This document shows positions 52,468 through 61,769 of a stretch of DNA of 64,000 nt, piece after piece. Both the position numbers and the translations under genes were made by a program. Numbering within the stretch: position 1 is the first letter of the stretch; every line of letters starts with the position of its first letter. The DNA is from Paenibacillus xylanexedens (GTDB lineage Bacteria > Bacillota > Bacilli > Paenibacillales > Paenibacillaceae), in NCBI RefSeq assembly GCF_007676705.1, contig NZ_VEBF01000004.1, forward strand, positions 294,190 through 358,189. Direction: 5' to 3'. A model generated the notes under the pieces. The model searched no databases. It had not been told where the DNA came from and saw nothing but the letters and a program-made list of their open reading frames with translations.

Positions 52468-52779
52468 ATGTACGCAATTATTGAAACAGGCGGCAAACAG
52501 TACAAAGTCCAAGAGGGCGATGTTCTGTTCATCGAGAAATTGACTGCGAACGATGGCGAAAGCGTAACGTTCGACCGTGTCCTGGCTGTATCTAACGATC
52601 AAGGTTTGACAGCAGGTACACCATTGATTTCCGGAGCTACTGTAACGGCTAAAGTGGAGAAACATGGCAAAGGACAAAAGGTTATCGTATACAAATACAA
52701 ACCTAAAAAGAACTACCATGTGAAGCAAGGTCACCGTCAACCGTACACTAAAGTAACTATCGAAAAAATCAAAGCGTAA
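52468..52779 (+). CDS. rplU: 50S ribosomal protein L21
   Basis: L21 is a 23S rRNA-binding protein. It begins MYAIIETGGKQYKV and ends with the signature KKNYHVKQGHRQPYTKV, and is 103 residues as usual. GAGGAGGTG precedes the ATG. It is the first gene of the rplU-prp-rpmA operon. Confidence 0.98.
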   Translation: MYAIIETGGKQYKVQEGDVLFIEKLTANDGESVTFDRVLAVSNDQGLTAGTPLISGATVTAKVEKHGKGQKVIVYKYKPKKNYHVKQGHRQPYTKVTIEKIKA

Positions 52780-52793
52780 AGAAGGTGCGATAA

Positions 52794-53123
52794 GTGATTA
52801 TCGTTCAAATCTTTCGTGATGAGGACGGGAACATCGAACGCTTTTCCATCGAAGGGCATGCTAATTTTGCCAAGCGGGGAGAAGACATCGTATGTGCCGG
52901 GGTATCCGCTGTTACAGTGGGTACGGTGAACTCGATTGAAACATTGACTGGTGTCGAAATGGACGCCAAGATGAAGAATGGCTTTTTAAGTGGTTCTTTA
53001 CCTTTGTTAGAGAGAGGGGAAACTTGGTCCCAGGTACAATTGTTACTCGAATCCATGGTGGTTATGCTCTCTAATATTGCAGAGTCATACGGGAAGTATA
53101 TTAAAATACAGCAATTCAAATAA
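52794..53123 (+). CDS. prp: Ribosomal-processing cysteine protease Prp (YsxB)
   Basis: Prp cleaves the N-terminal extension of ribosomal protein L27. The active residues are visible as His22 (IEGHANFA) and Cys34 (DIVCAGVSA), the positions known for the Staphylococcus enzyme. It has 109 residues and starts at a GTG after GAAGGTGCG. It lies between rplU and rpmA, whose product carries the matching cleavage site. Confidence 0.96.
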   Translation: MIIVQIFRDEDGNIERFSIEGHANFAKRGEDIVCAGVSAVTVGTVNSIETLTGVEMDAKMKNGFLSGSLPLLERGETWSQVQLLLESMVVMLSNIAESYGKYIKIQQFK

Positions 53124-53146
53124 ACAAAGAAGGAGGACAACCAATC

Positions 53147-53458
53147 ATGTTGAAATTAAATCTTCAGTTATTCGCATCGAAAAAAGGTGTAGGTTCCACG
53201 AAGAACGGACGTGACAGTAATGCTCAACGTCTGGGTGTTAAACGTGCTGATGGTCAAACTGTAACTGGTGGTAGCATTCTCGTTCGCCAACGCGGAACGA
53301 AAATTCACCCAGGAACTAACGTTGGCATCGGTAAAGATGACACTTTGTTCGCGAAAATCGACGGCGTTGTAAAATTCGAACGTTGGGGACGCGATCGCAA
53401 AAAAGTAAGCATCTACCCTGTTAATGTTGCTCCTGTAGCAGCTGCAGTAGAAGCGTAA
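53147..53458 (+). CDS. rpmA: 50S ribosomal protein L27
   Basis: L27 reaches the peptidyl-transferase centre through its N-terminus. The protein starts MLKLNLQLFASKKGVGSTKNG. The extension ending in LQLF before ASKKG is the Prp cleavage motif of Bacillota, so the mature protein should begin at Ala. It has 103 residues. GAAGGAGGACAACC precedes the ATG. It is the last gene before a terminator. Confidence 0.98.
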   Translation: MLKLNLQLFASKKGVGSTKNGRDSNAQRLGVKRADGQTVTGGSILVRQRGTKIHPGTNVGIGKDDTLFAKIDGVVKFERWGRDRKKVSIYPVNVAPVAAAVEA

Positions 53459-53480
53459 TATCGGCATTCCGCCTAAGGAG

Positions 53481-53508
53481 CCTTCGGCATTTTTGCCGGA
53501 GGTTTTTT
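53481..53508 (+). terminator. Terminator after rpmA
   Basis: CCTTCGGC pairs with GCCGGAGG and is followed by six T. Confidence 0.85.
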
Positions 53509-53548
53509 GTATTCACGGTTATTCAATAATGAACTGGCAGAAAAGACA

Positions 53549-53557
53549 TGTTATACT
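53549..53557 (+). promoter_or_regulatory. Extended -10 element before spo0B-obg
   Basis: TGTTATACT is an extended -10 (TATACT at 53552-53557) lying 51 bases before spo0B. The -35 region ATGAAC is poor. Confidence 0.4.
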
Positions 53558-53607
53558 GGGTTACGGTGGGTGTAGACCTACCGAGTTTTGTAGAACGGGG
53601 AGAAGCC

Positions 53608-54348
53608 ATGAAATCTTGGAAAAGAGTGCCGTGGATTGCGGCATGTTCACTTCTGATTCCTTTGGTTTTCGTAATGTTGTATCCGGCGATGATAATCTCA
53701 AGCGTCGTGTGCGCATTGTGGTCCGTCGCAGTATTGTTCATTTCTGTGAATGCGATGAAGAAACAGGCGGAGGCGGAACGCAGAACCATCATACAATCCA
53801 TGGAAAAGACAGCAATTGCTTCATTAAATCATCATCGACACGACTGGATGAACGACCTTCAGGTGTTATATGGATATCTTCGGCTGGGCAAACTTGATAA
53901 ATCCCTGCAATGTGTGGAAAGAATAAAAGAGCGGGTAACGGAAGAAAGCCGAATCTCCAGATTGGGTATTCCTTCCCTCGTATTTTATCTTCAGTCTTTC
54001 CGCGCCAGTGGAATAGCGCTGGAATTGCATGTGGAAATAGAAGATGAGCTGCAGCTTAGTGCTCTGGTCTCTCCCGAGGATGGCGAGTCACTTACCGGAG
54101 CGATTGCGGATGCAATCAGGGCCTATCAATATGGCGGCGGCCGGTCGTCTTGGGGAGAGGTTCGCAAACTGACCTTAAATTTCGGACAGGATCATGGAGA
54201 TGTGGTTGTCCGACTGGATGGGGATCAAACACCCGATCCGGAAACACTGCGGCATCTTACTGCCGTACTCAAAGGGAAAAAAGTCAGAACGGAGCAGCTT
54301 CCGTCTGAGGATACGTTTATACAATTCAGAATGCCGTGTGGAATATAG
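53608..54348 (+). CDS. spo0B: Spo0B-type sporulation phosphotransferase with membrane anchor
   Basis: Spo0B passes phosphate from Spo0F to Spo0A in the sporulation phosphorelay. The phosphorylated histidine motif is clear: LNHHRHDWMNDLQ, with His78 matching His30 of B. subtilis Spo0B. A degenerate histidine-kinase-like C-terminal domain follows (about 130-246). Unlike the B. subtilis protein, it has an N-terminal hydrophobic region (IAACSLLIPLVFVMLYPAMI and onward, about 10-48) with two likely membrane helices. The ATG at 53608 follows GGGGAGAAG and precedes the first helix. obg starts 17 bases downstream. Confidence 0.88.
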   Translation: MKSWKRVPWIAACSLLIPLVFVMLYPAMIISSVVCALWSVAVLFISVNAMKKQAEAERRTIIQSMEKTAIASLNHHRHDWMNDLQVLYGYLRLGKLDKSLQCVERIKERVTEESRISRLGIPSLVFYLQSFRASGIALELHVEIEDELQLSALVSPEDGESLTGAIADAIRAYQYGGGRSSWGEVRKLTLNFGQDHGDVVVRLDGDQTPDPETLRHLTAVLKGKKVRTEQLPSEDTFIQFRMPCGI

Positions 54349-54365
54349 GAAGAAGGGGTTAACCA

Positions 54366-55676
54366 ATGTTTGTAGATAAAGCGAAGATTTATGTAAAAGC
54401 CGGAGACGGAGGGGACGGAATTATTTCGTTCCGTCGTGAGAAGTATGTACCAAACGGCGGACCTGCCGGGGGCGATGGAGGCAGAGGAGCTGACATCATT
54501 TTCCGCGTGGATGAAGGTTTGCGTACATTGATGGATTTCCGTTACCAGCGTCACTTCAAGGCCCCGCGTGGTGAGAAGGGACGTAATAAAAGTCAGCATG
54601 GTGCAAACGCTGAGAACATGATCGTGCGCATTCCACCAGGAACTATCATTTTGGATGAAGACAGTGGAGAAGTACTGGCGGATATGACACGTCACGGTCA
54701 ACAGGTTGTTATTGCTCGTGGTGGTCGGGGCGGACGGGGTAACATCCGATTTGCCACACCGAACAATCCTGCACCTGAACTTGCCGAGAATGGTGAAGAA
54801 GGCCAGGAGCGTTACATCGTATTAGAGCTAAAGGTTATGGCAGATGTTGGTCTGGTTGGTTTCCCGAGTGTCGGGAAATCCACATTGCTTTCTGTCGTTT
54901 CGTCAGCCAAGCCAAAGATCGGTGCATACCATTTCACAACCATTACACCGAATCTGGGTGTAGTCGGTGTAGGAGAAGGCCGAAGCTTCGTGATGGCCGA
55001 TTTGCCTGGTCTAATTGAAGGCGCACATGAAGGAATTGGACTAGGACATGAGTTTTTACGTCATGTCGAGCGTACCCGTATTATTATTCATGTGGTGGAC
55101 ATGTCGGGTTCAGAAGGACGCGATCCATTTGAAGACTGGCAGAAAATCAATGATGAACTGAAACTGTACAATCCGCTTCTGGCTGAGAGACCGCAGGTTG
55201 TAGCAGCGAACAAAATGGACATGCCAGACTCGGAAGCGAACCTGGAGCAATTTTTGCAGCAAGTTCGTGAGGTGCAGCCGGATATTGAAGTGATGCCTAT
55301 TTCGTCACTCACTCGTAAAGGGATTCAAGAGCTCTTGTATCGTGCTGCTGATCTGCTGGATCAGATTCCGGATGAGCCAGTTGTTGAAGAGGTAGCAGAC
55401 GTATCCGAACGTAAAGTGTACAGCTTGGACAAAAAAGAAGACGATGGTTTCAAAATTGTGCGTGAGAATGAAATGTTCATTGTCGAAAGTGCCAAGATTG
55501 ACCGCATGATGAAACGGATGCAACTGAACTCGCATGAGGCTATACTGAAACTCGCACGTACACTGCGTTATATGGGTGTGGATGCTGAGTTGCGTAAGCG
55601 CGGAGCTGTAGAAGGCACCATCGTGCGCATCGGAGACTTTGAATTCGAATTCGTGGAAGGCAGCAGTTACTACTAA
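54366..55676 (+). CDS. obg: Obg (CgtA) GTPase
   Basis: Obg is an essential GTPase in ribosome assembly and the stringent and stress responses; in B. subtilis it is also needed for sporulation. It has the glycine-rich Obg domain (about 1-158, GGPAGGDGGRGADIIF), G1 GFPSVGKS at 165-172, G3 DLPGLIEGAHEG, G4 NKMD and the C-terminal OCT domain from about residue 350 (VYSLDKKEDDGFKIV). It has 436 residues, and GAAGAAGGGG precedes the ATG. Confidence 0.97.
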   Translation: MFVDKAKIYVKAGDGGDGIISFRREKYVPNGGPAGGDGGRGADIIFRVDEGLRTLMDFRYQRHFKAPRGEKGRNKSQHGANAENMIVRIPPGTIILDEDSGEVLADMTRHGQQVVIARGGRGGRGNIRFATPNNPAPELAENGEEGQERYIVLELKVMADVGLVGFPSVGKSTLLSVVSSAKPKIGAYHFTTITPNLGVVGVGEGRSFVMADLPGLIEGAHEGIGLGHEFLRHVERTRIIIHVVDMSGSEGRDPFEDWQKINDELKLYNPLLAERPQVVAANKMDMPDSEANLEQFLQQVREVQPDIEVMPISSLTRKGIQELLYRAADLLDQIPDEPVVEEVADVSERKVYSLDKKEDDGFKIVRENEMFIVESAKIDRMMKRMQLNSHEAILKLARTLRYMGVDAELRKRGAVEGTIVRIGDFEFEFVEGSSYY

Positions 55677-55711
55677 GTAGCCGTCTTCCATGGAGACAGA
55701 TAGATATATGA

Positions 55712-55758
55712 ACGCAGAGAAGTGGGAAGTTGACCCACGACTCTGTGTTTTTTTTTTT
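55712..55758 (+). terminator. Terminator after obg
   Basis: ACGCAGAG and GTGGG pair with CCCAC and CTCTGTGT, followed by about ten T. Confidence 0.9.
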
Positions 55759-55835
55759 GTTTTTTCCTGACATGGGAGAAGGATAAACTTGTATACTGTG
55801 AGGAACGTATTTCAAAAAAATAGGCGTGTCATGTA

Positions 55836-55864
55836 TTGCCCTTTTGGCGTAGATCCTATATAAT
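55836..55864 (+). promoter_or_regulatory. Sigma-A promoter of pheB/thrR-hom
   Basis: TTGCCC (55836-55841), a 17-nt spacer and TATAAT (55859-55864) lie 44 bases before the first gene of the amino acid block. Confidence 0.7.
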
Positions 55865-55907
55865 GTCCACTATATGAATACATGAGTCTTTGAGGAGAGG
55901 ACGTTCT

Positions 55908-56345
55908 GTGAACGAACGCTATTACTTAGTACGGGAAGATATTTTACCAGAGGCTGTGGTGAAGACCATGCAGGTAAAAGAGCTGCTAGCTTCCGGTGAT
56001 GTTAAAACAGTGCATGAGGCGGTTGAACAGGTCGGATTAAGCCGGAGTGCCTTTTACAAGTACAAGGATGGAATTCATCTGATCAACCAGCTGGAGCGCG
56101 AGAGAATTGTGACGATCTCCATTGATCTGGAGCATCAGTCGGGGATCTTGTCTCGTGTGCTTGGACATGTAGCTGGTTATGGGGCCAATGTACTTACAAT
56201 TAATCAGAGTATCCCGCTTCAGGGAAGAGCCAATGTTGTCATTTCAGTGGAGACGACACATCTTCACGGCGAAATTGGAGAAATGCTGGATCGGATGCAA
56301 GATATGCCTGGAGTGAGACGCACACGTATTGTAGGCCAAGGTTAA
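55908..56345 (+). CDS. pheB: ACT-domain protein PheB/ThrR
   Basis: This 145-residue protein has an N-terminal helix-turn-helix-like part (VKTVHEAVEQVGLSRSAFYKY) and a C-terminal ACT domain (IVTISIDLEHQSGILSRVLG). B. subtilis PheB sits beside obg and pheA; the protein has been described as a repressor of threonine genes (ThrR). Its place directly before hom-thrC-thrB fits that role. The start is GTG 55908 after GGAGAGGA. Confidence 0.88.
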   Translation: MNERYYLVREDILPEAVVKTMQVKELLASGDVKTVHEAVEQVGLSRSAFYKYKDGIHLINQLERERIVTISIDLEHQSGILSRVLGHVAGYGANVLTINQSIPLQGRANVVISVETTHLHGEIGEMLDRMQDMPGVRRTRIVGQG

Positions 56346-56403
56346 TTAGGCTTTATCATACAGGACTGACAGACAAGAATAGACATTAGGGGGTAGATCG
56401 TTA

Positions 56404-57690
56404 GTGAAACCGGTAAAAGTCGGATTGTTGGGTCTGGGAACTGTCGGAACGGGAGTCGTTCGCATTGTGGAAGGGAATCAGGAGGATCTGAGCAGTCAGG
56501 TTGGATCACCGATTGTCATCGAGAAGATCGCAGTGAAAAATACAGAGAAAGACCGTGTCATTGCTGTAGACCGTGCCAAGCTTACGGAAGATCCTTGGGA
56601 AGTCATTCGTCATCCGGATATTGATGTTATCGTTGAAGTCATGGGCGGCATTGATCAGACGAAGGAGTATATTCTTGAAGCGTTGGAGCGTGGGAAACAT
56701 ATCGTAACAGCGAACAAAGATCTCATGGCCCTGCATGGCTCAGAAATTTTGGCGAAGGCGCAGGAAAAACAATGTGACGTGTTCTATGAAGCGAGTGTTG
56801 CGGGAGGAATTCCGATCATTCGTACACTGATTGAAGGTTTCTCTTCTGACCGGATTACCCGTATCATGGGGATTGTGAACGGAACAACGAACTTTATTTT
56901 GACCAAAATGAGTCAGGAAGGCGCATCCTATGAAGAAGTGCTGGCCGAGGCACAGGCGCTGGGATACGCTGAAGCGGATCCAACCTCGGATGTGGAAGGA
57001 CTTGACGCAGCCCGCAAAATGGCGATCTTGAGTACGCTCGGTTTCCGCACCAATGTGGAGTTGAAGGATGTAACCGTTAGAGGGATATCCTCTGTAACCC
57101 GTGAAGATATCACGTATGCCAGAAGACTTGGCTATGAGATGAAGTTACTTGGTATTGCGGACCGTGTTGGCGATGAGATCACGATTAGCGTTCAGCCGAC
57201 TATGGTTAGACAGAATCATCCGATTGCTTCAGTCAACGGTGTGTACAACGCAGTTTATGTACACGGTGAAGCTGTAGGCGAGACCATGTTCTACGGTGCG
57301 GGTGCGGGAGAACTGCCAACGGCAACTTCTGTTGTAGCTGACATTGTGGCGGTTACCAAAAACCTTAAACTTGGCGTGAACGGTCTCAAAGCGATCGTGC
57401 CTTATAAGACGAAGCGACTGCAAAGCGACGAGCAGATCATGTCGAAAAACTTCATTTTGTTGCATGTAGATGATAAAGCCGGTGTATTGGCACAAATTAC
57501 ACAAATTTTTGCAGAGTATGATGTCAGTCTGGCTTCGGTTGTTCAACAGCCGAATGAGCATAACCCGGATGCCGAGATCATTATCGTTACACATAATGCA
57601 AGTAAGGCAAGCATGGATAAAGTTTTAAAACATTTCGAATCACTCAGCGTTATTCGCCGCATTAAGAGTGTTTATCGGGTGGAAGGATAA
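56404..57690 (+). CDS. hom: Homoserine dehydrogenase
   Basis: Hom reduces aspartate semialdehyde to homoserine, on the way to threonine and methionine. The N-terminal Rossmann motif is VGLLGLGTVGTGVVRIV, with KIAVKNTEKDR and VTANKDLMA following; the catalytic part includes EASVAGGIPIIRT. A C-terminal ACT domain (about 350-428, FILLHVDDKAGVLAQITQIF, partly quoted) suggests threonine feedback. It has 428 residues. The TTAGTG start region follows AGGGGG. Confidence 0.96.
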   Translation: MKPVKVGLLGLGTVGTGVVRIVEGNQEDLSSQVGSPIVIEKIAVKNTEKDRVIAVDRAKLTEDPWEVIRHPDIDVIVEVMGGIDQTKEYILEALERGKHIVTANKDLMALHGSEILAKAQEKQCDVFYEASVAGGIPIIRTLIEGFSSDRITRIMGIVNGTTNFILTKMSQEGASYEEVLAEAQALGYAEADPTSDVEGLDAARKMAILSTLGFRTNVELKDVTVRGISSVTREDITYARRLGYEMKLLGIADRVGDEITISVQPTMVRQNHPIASVNGVYNAVYVHGEAVGETMFYGAGAGELPTATSVVADIVAVTKNLKLGVNGLKAIVPYKTKRLQSDEQIMSKNFILLHVDDKAGVLAQITQIFAEYDVSLASVVQQPNEHNPDAEIIIVTHNASKASMDKVLKHFESLSVIRRIKSVYRVEG

Positions 57691-57805
57691 TTGTCCGTAT
57701 TCCATACTGCATCTCAATTATTTAAGTTATAGCGTACAATTTAATTATATCCGGTTCAACAGGTCATCATTTCAGATTATTAAAACATAAAGGAGTTTAC
57801 CCACA

Positions 57806-58876
57806 ATGAGATATCAAGGACTTTTGCAAACGTACAGAGAGCACCTTCCGGTTAATGAAAATACACCCCTGCTTACGCTTCAGGAAGGAAACACACCTTT
57901 GATTCATGCAGAGAATCTGTCTGAGGAACTCGGTTTGAATGTTTACTTCAAATACGAAGGTTTGAACCCTACGGGTTCTTTCAAAGACCGCGGCATGGTT
58001 ATGGCTGTTGCCAAAGCGATGGAAGAGGGTAGTCGCACAATCATGTGTGCATCCACAGGTAATACGTCAGCAGCTGCAGCGGCCTATGCCGCACGTGGTG
58101 GTCTCAATTGTATCGTGCTGATCCCGAATAACAACATTGCACTGGGTAAACTGGCCCAAGCCATGATCTATGGAGCGAAGGTGATTGCGATCAATGGTAA
58201 CTTTGACCGTGCATTGGAGATTGTGCGTGAGATTACAGCTAAACATCCGATCACGCTTGTGAACTCTGTGAATCCGTTCCGGATTGAAGGGCAGAAGACA
58301 GCAGCGTTTGAAGTTATTGAACAACTTGGCGAAGCTCCTGATGTTCTGGCTATTCCGGTCGGGAATGCGGGTAATATCTCGGCGTATTGGAAAGGTTTCA
58401 AAGAATATAAAGAGGCAGGCAAATCCAACACGCTGCCACGCATGGTTGGTTTTGAAGCCGAAGGTGCGATGGCTATTGTCAAAGGTGAGCCGATCCTTGA
58501 GCCTGAAACGGTAGCAACAGCGATTCGAATCGGTAATCCGGCGAGCTGGAAAACGGCAGTAGCTGCAGCTGAGGAATCGGGTGGACAGATTAACTATGTA
58601 ACGGATGAACAAATCCTGACAGCTTATCGTACGCTTGCTTCTCGGGAAGGAATTTTTGCTGAACCTGCTTCTGCGGCTTCCCTTGCCGGTGTATACAAAC
58701 TGAAGAGTGAAGGGTACTTTAAAGGCGGAGAGACTGTGGTTTGCGTACTGACAGGGAATGGCCTGAAAGATCCTAATATTGCAATTAAAACGGTAGCCAC
58801 GGAGCCACTTGTTGTTGAAGATACGGAAGAAGCAGTAATGGCGGCCATTGCACAACTGGAGCAGCAATCTGTATGA
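57806..58876 (+). CDS. thrC: Threonine synthase
   Basis: ThrC converts phosphohomoserine to threonine with pyridoxal phosphate. The cofactor lysine lies in NPTGSFKDRGM, and the phosphate cup is CASTGNTSAA and PVGNAGNIS. It is the short Bacillus type, 356 residues. AAAGGAG precedes the ATG. It overlaps thrB by 4 bases (ATGA). Confidence 0.97.
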   Translation: MRYQGLLQTYREHLPVNENTPLLTLQEGNTPLIHAENLSEELGLNVYFKYEGLNPTGSFKDRGMVMAVAKAMEEGSRTIMCASTGNTSAAAAAYAARGGLNCIVLIPNNNIALGKLAQAMIYGAKVIAINGNFDRALEIVREITAKHPITLVNSVNPFRIEGQKTAAFEVIEQLGEAPDVLAIPVGNAGNISAYWKGFKEYKEAGKSNTLPRMVGFEAEGAMAIVKGEPILEPETVATAIRIGNPASWKTAVAAAEESGGQINYVTDEQILTAYRTLASREGIFAEPASAASLAGVYKLKSEGYFKGGETVVCVLTGNGLKDPNIAIKTVATEPLVVEDTEEAVMAAIAQLEQQSV

Positions 58877-59841
58877 GTTTGCGAGAAAAGGTAACCGTAA
58901 AAATACCTGCAAGCACAGCCAATCTCGGTCCGGGGTTTGATACCCTGGGCATGGCATTGTCTTTGTATGCCTGGTTGGAAATGAAACCTGCCGAGCAGAC
59001 GACCTTTCATCTTCACGGCAATCATTTGACAGGTCTGCCTACGGATAAAACAAATTTGATTTATGAAGTTGCACAGATGGTATTCGACGAAGCGGGGGTG
59101 TTCGTACCTGAATTGGAGATTTCCATGTATTCTGATATTCCACTGACACGTGGGCTCGGGAGCAGCGCATCTGCCATCGTTGGTGCGCTGGCAGCAGCGA
59201 ATGCATTAATTGGTGCTCCTTTATCCGATGCGAAGCTTCTGGATATGGCCACATCCCTTGAGAAGCATCCTGATAATGTGGGAGCATCTCTGTATGGCGG
59301 TATTATTACGGCTGCATGGAATGGTCAACAGGTAGATCATATTCGCATTGAACCACACCAGGATTTGCAGGCTTTGGTTATTGTACCTGAATTCCAACTG
59401 TCTACTTCCAAAGCAAGGAATGTGATTCCAGAGCAATTTGGCATGTCTGATGTCGTGCATAACATTAGCAGGTCCTCGTTGCTCGTTGCAGCTTTGGCAA
59501 GTGGACGACTGGATATGATTCAGAAGGCGATGTCAGATCGAATTCACCAACCATACCGGGCATCATTGGTACCAGGGATGGCTGAAATACTGGAACATGC
59601 CGTCGATCATGGAGCTTTGGGAGCTGCGCTGAGCGGAGCTGGACCGACCGTGTTGACTTTGGTCGATCGTCATGACACCCGTAAAGCGGAATTGGAACAA
59701 TATTTACTGAACACCATGGAGCGGGAGGGCATATCTGCTTCTGCACTGTGGCTGGATCCGGATTTGGACGGTGTAACCGTGCTGCCTGATCAAGACGAAC
59801 GTCCTTTTTTGGACAGAATCAAAGGGGAAGTTAATGCATGA
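58873..59841 (+). CDS. thrB: Homoserine kinase
   Basis: ThrB phosphorylates homoserine. It is a GHMP kinase with VKIPASTANLGPGFDTLGMA near the N-terminus and the ATP loop IPLTRGLGSSASAIVG (about 91-106), plus ALSGAGPTVL near the C-terminus. It has 322 residues. Four-base overlaps with both thrC and pheA show coupled translation. Confidence 0.96.
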   Translation: MSLREKVTVKIPASTANLGPGFDTLGMALSLYAWLEMKPAEQTTFHLHGNHLTGLPTDKTNLIYEVAQMVFDEAGVFVPELEISMYSDIPLTRGLGSSASAIVGALAAANALIGAPLSDAKLLDMATSLEKHPDNVGASLYGGIITAAWNGQQVDHIRIEPHQDLQALVIVPEFQLSTSKARNVIPEQFGMSDVVHNISRSSLLVAALASGRLDMIQKAMSDRIHQPYRASLVPGMAEILEHAVDHGALGAALSGAGPTVLTLVDRHDTRKAELEQYLLNTMEREGISASALWLDPDLDGVTVLPDQDERPFLDRIKGEVNA

Positions 59842-60710
59842 AACGAATTGCAGTATTACCTGAAGGCTCAGTCTCTCATGAGGCAATTGATTTCCTTTTC
59901 AACGGTGAACCGTTAGATTTGCTTCATTCCAAGCTGATTTCGGATGTTTTTCGAGCAACGGATAGCGGGAAGGCACAATACAGTGTTATTCCGATTGAGA
60001 ATACCATTGAAGGCTCCGTTAGTCTTCATATGGACTGGCTTGTGAATGAAGTGGATATTCCGATGCAAGCAGAGTGGGTATACCCATCCATCCAGAATGT
60101 TATTGGACATGGCTCGGAATTTAAGACAGAGAGCGGCGAGTATGACTTTGGTAGAATCACCAAGATTATGTCTCACCCTGTGGCTATTCCGCAGTGTCAG
60201 AATTTTATTCGGCTGCATTCGCCTGGGGCAGACCTTGAAGGTGTGAATAGTACGGCTGAAGCTGTTGAAATTGTGAAAAAAAATCCGGGTAAAGGCTGGG
60301 TGGCGATCGGTACAAAGCTTGCTGCTCAGAAGCATGGATTGGACATTATGGCTGAACGGGTTACAGATCATGACAACAACTACACCCGTTTTGTGCTCAT
60401 CGGCCATGAGCCTGTGAACATTCCACGTGAACCGGATCATGTGAAAACCAGCTTGCTGGTGACGTTGCCAGAAGATGCACCCGGTGCGTTGCATCAAGTA
60501 TTGTCGGCTTTTGCATGGCGGAAGCTGAACTTGACCCGTCTCGAATCTCGTCCAACGAAGAAACGATTGGGCAGTTACTATTTTTACATTGATGTTGTGG
60601 AGACGGTCGATTCGGTATTACTTACCGCAGCCATGGCAGAGATTGAAGCATTGAATTGCCAGGTGCGCGTTCTGGGTAGCTATCCTTGTTATACATATCC
60701 TTCGAGGTAA
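59838..60710 (+). CDS. pheA: Prephenate dehydratase
   Basis: PheA converts prephenate to phenylpyruvate for phenylalanine. The catalytic domain has VIPIENTIEGSV and the NNYTRFVLIG motif with the conserved Thr; the C-terminal ACT domain contains GALHQVLSAFAWRKLNLTRLESRP (partly quoted), including the ESRP regulatory motif. It has 290 residues and overlaps thrB by 4 bases. In B. subtilis pheB and pheA are adjacent; here three threonine genes lie between them. Confidence 0.96.
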   Translation: MKRIAVLPEGSVSHEAIDFLFNGEPLDLLHSKLISDVFRATDSGKAQYSVIPIENTIEGSVSLHMDWLVNEVDIPMQAEWVYPSIQNVIGHGSEFKTESGEYDFGRITKIMSHPVAIPQCQNFIRLHSPGADLEGVNSTAEAVEIVKKNPGKGWVAIGTKLAAQKHGLDIMAERVTDHDNNYTRFVLIGHEPVNIPREPDHVKTSLLVTLPEDAPGALHQVLSAFAWRKLNLTRLESRPTKKRLGSYYFYIDVVETVDSVLLTAAMAEIEALNCQVRVLGSYPCYTYPSR

Positions 60711-60856
60711 TCGACCTGATGTGGTTGGGAATGTTAGAAGGTTGTCATAAGTCGGGGTAGATTGAGCGAGTAAAAGCTTGTCATTTGGTGTAAAATGGAC
60801 GGGTTATAACGTTTCGGAGTTTAGGGAATGGATATTTTATGGAGGTGCAGTCATCC

Positions 60857-61741
60857 GTGGCAGAGCAATGGATCTATTTGGATGGTCAGTATGTGACCAA
60901 GGAGAACGCAACCGTTTCGGTATATGATCATGGATTTTTGTATGGAGACGGAATTTTCGAAGGTATTCGGATCTACAACGGAAACATTTTCAGATGTAAG
61001 GCCCATCTGGATCGTTTGTATGATTCAGCGAAATCCATCAGTTTGAATATCCCGCTGTCTATTGATGAGATGCTGGAAGTGATGGCTGAAACGGTGCGAC
61101 GTAATGATATGCGTAACGGCTATATTCGTCTTATTGTATCGCGTGGCCCAGGTAATCTGGGATTGGACCCATTACGTTGCCCTAAGGCATCGGTAATCAT
61201 CATCGTGGAGCAATTGGCGATCTATCCGGAAGAAGCGTATCTTACAGGGTTAAAAGCAGTGTCTGTATCCCAACGCCGGAACATTCCGGATGCATTAAAT
61301 CCAAAAATTAAATCATTGAACTACTTGAATAACATCCTGGTTAAAATTCAATCTAACTATTCAGGTGCCGGTGAAGCGATTATGCTGAATTCCCAAGGGT
61401 ACGTTACTGAGGGTTCAAGTGATAACATCTTCATCATCAAAAATGGTGTAGTATACACGCCTCCTTGTTATCTCGGAGCACTTGAAGGGATTACACGTCA
61501 AGCCATTATCGATCTATGTGGCGAACTTGAGCTTGAATTGAAAGAAATTCCATTCACTCTTCATGATGTGTATATTGCAGATGAAGTCTTTTTCACCGGG
61601 ACGGCTGCAGAAGTTATCGCTGCATACGAAGTGGATGGAAGAACGATTGGTACGGGTGTAGCAGGTCCGGTAACGCTGAGACTGCTTGAAGCATTCCGTC
61701 AGATCGTTGACAAAGATGGCTATAAAGTGTGGGAATCTTAA
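60857..61741 (+). CDS. ilvE: Branched-chain amino acid aminotransferase (class IV)
   Basis: IlvE transfers amino groups to and from leucine, isoleucine and valine. It is a fold-type IV PLP enzyme of the E. coli length (295 codons with stop): SVYDHGFLYGDGIFEGIRIY at the N-terminus, the cofactor lysine in NPKIKSLNYLNNIL, and EGSSDNIFIIK and LEGITRQAI near the phosphate site. I chose GTG 60857, which follows GGAGGTG by 8 bases; the ATG at 60839 lies before that ribosome site. D-amino acid transferase is the main alternative. It is transcribed separately and ends at a terminator. Confidence 0.93.
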   Translation: MAEQWIYLDGQYVTKENATVSVYDHGFLYGDGIFEGIRIYNGNIFRCKAHLDRLYDSAKSISLNIPLSIDEMLEVMAETVRRNDMRNGYIRLIVSRGPGNLGLDPLRCPKASVIIIVEQLAIYPEEAYLTGLKAVSVSQRRNIPDALNPKIKSLNYLNNILVKIQSNYSGAGEAIMLNSQGYVTEGSSDNIFIIKNGVVYTPPCYLGALEGITRQAIIDLCGELELELKEIPFTLHDVYIADEVFFTGTAAEVIAAYEVDGRTIGTGVAGPVTLRLLEAFRQIVDKDGYKVWES

Positions 61742-61769
61742 GTTTGAATTGAATAGTATGGGGAACAGG

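Noticed and set aside
58067..58957. Leftward open frame of 296 codons opposite thrC/thrB
   Set aside because: It is an antisense shadow with high Arg, Cys and Phe and no start signals.
60711..60856. T-box leader before ilvE
   Set aside because: The gap is too short and has no T-box core or terminator/antiterminator pair.
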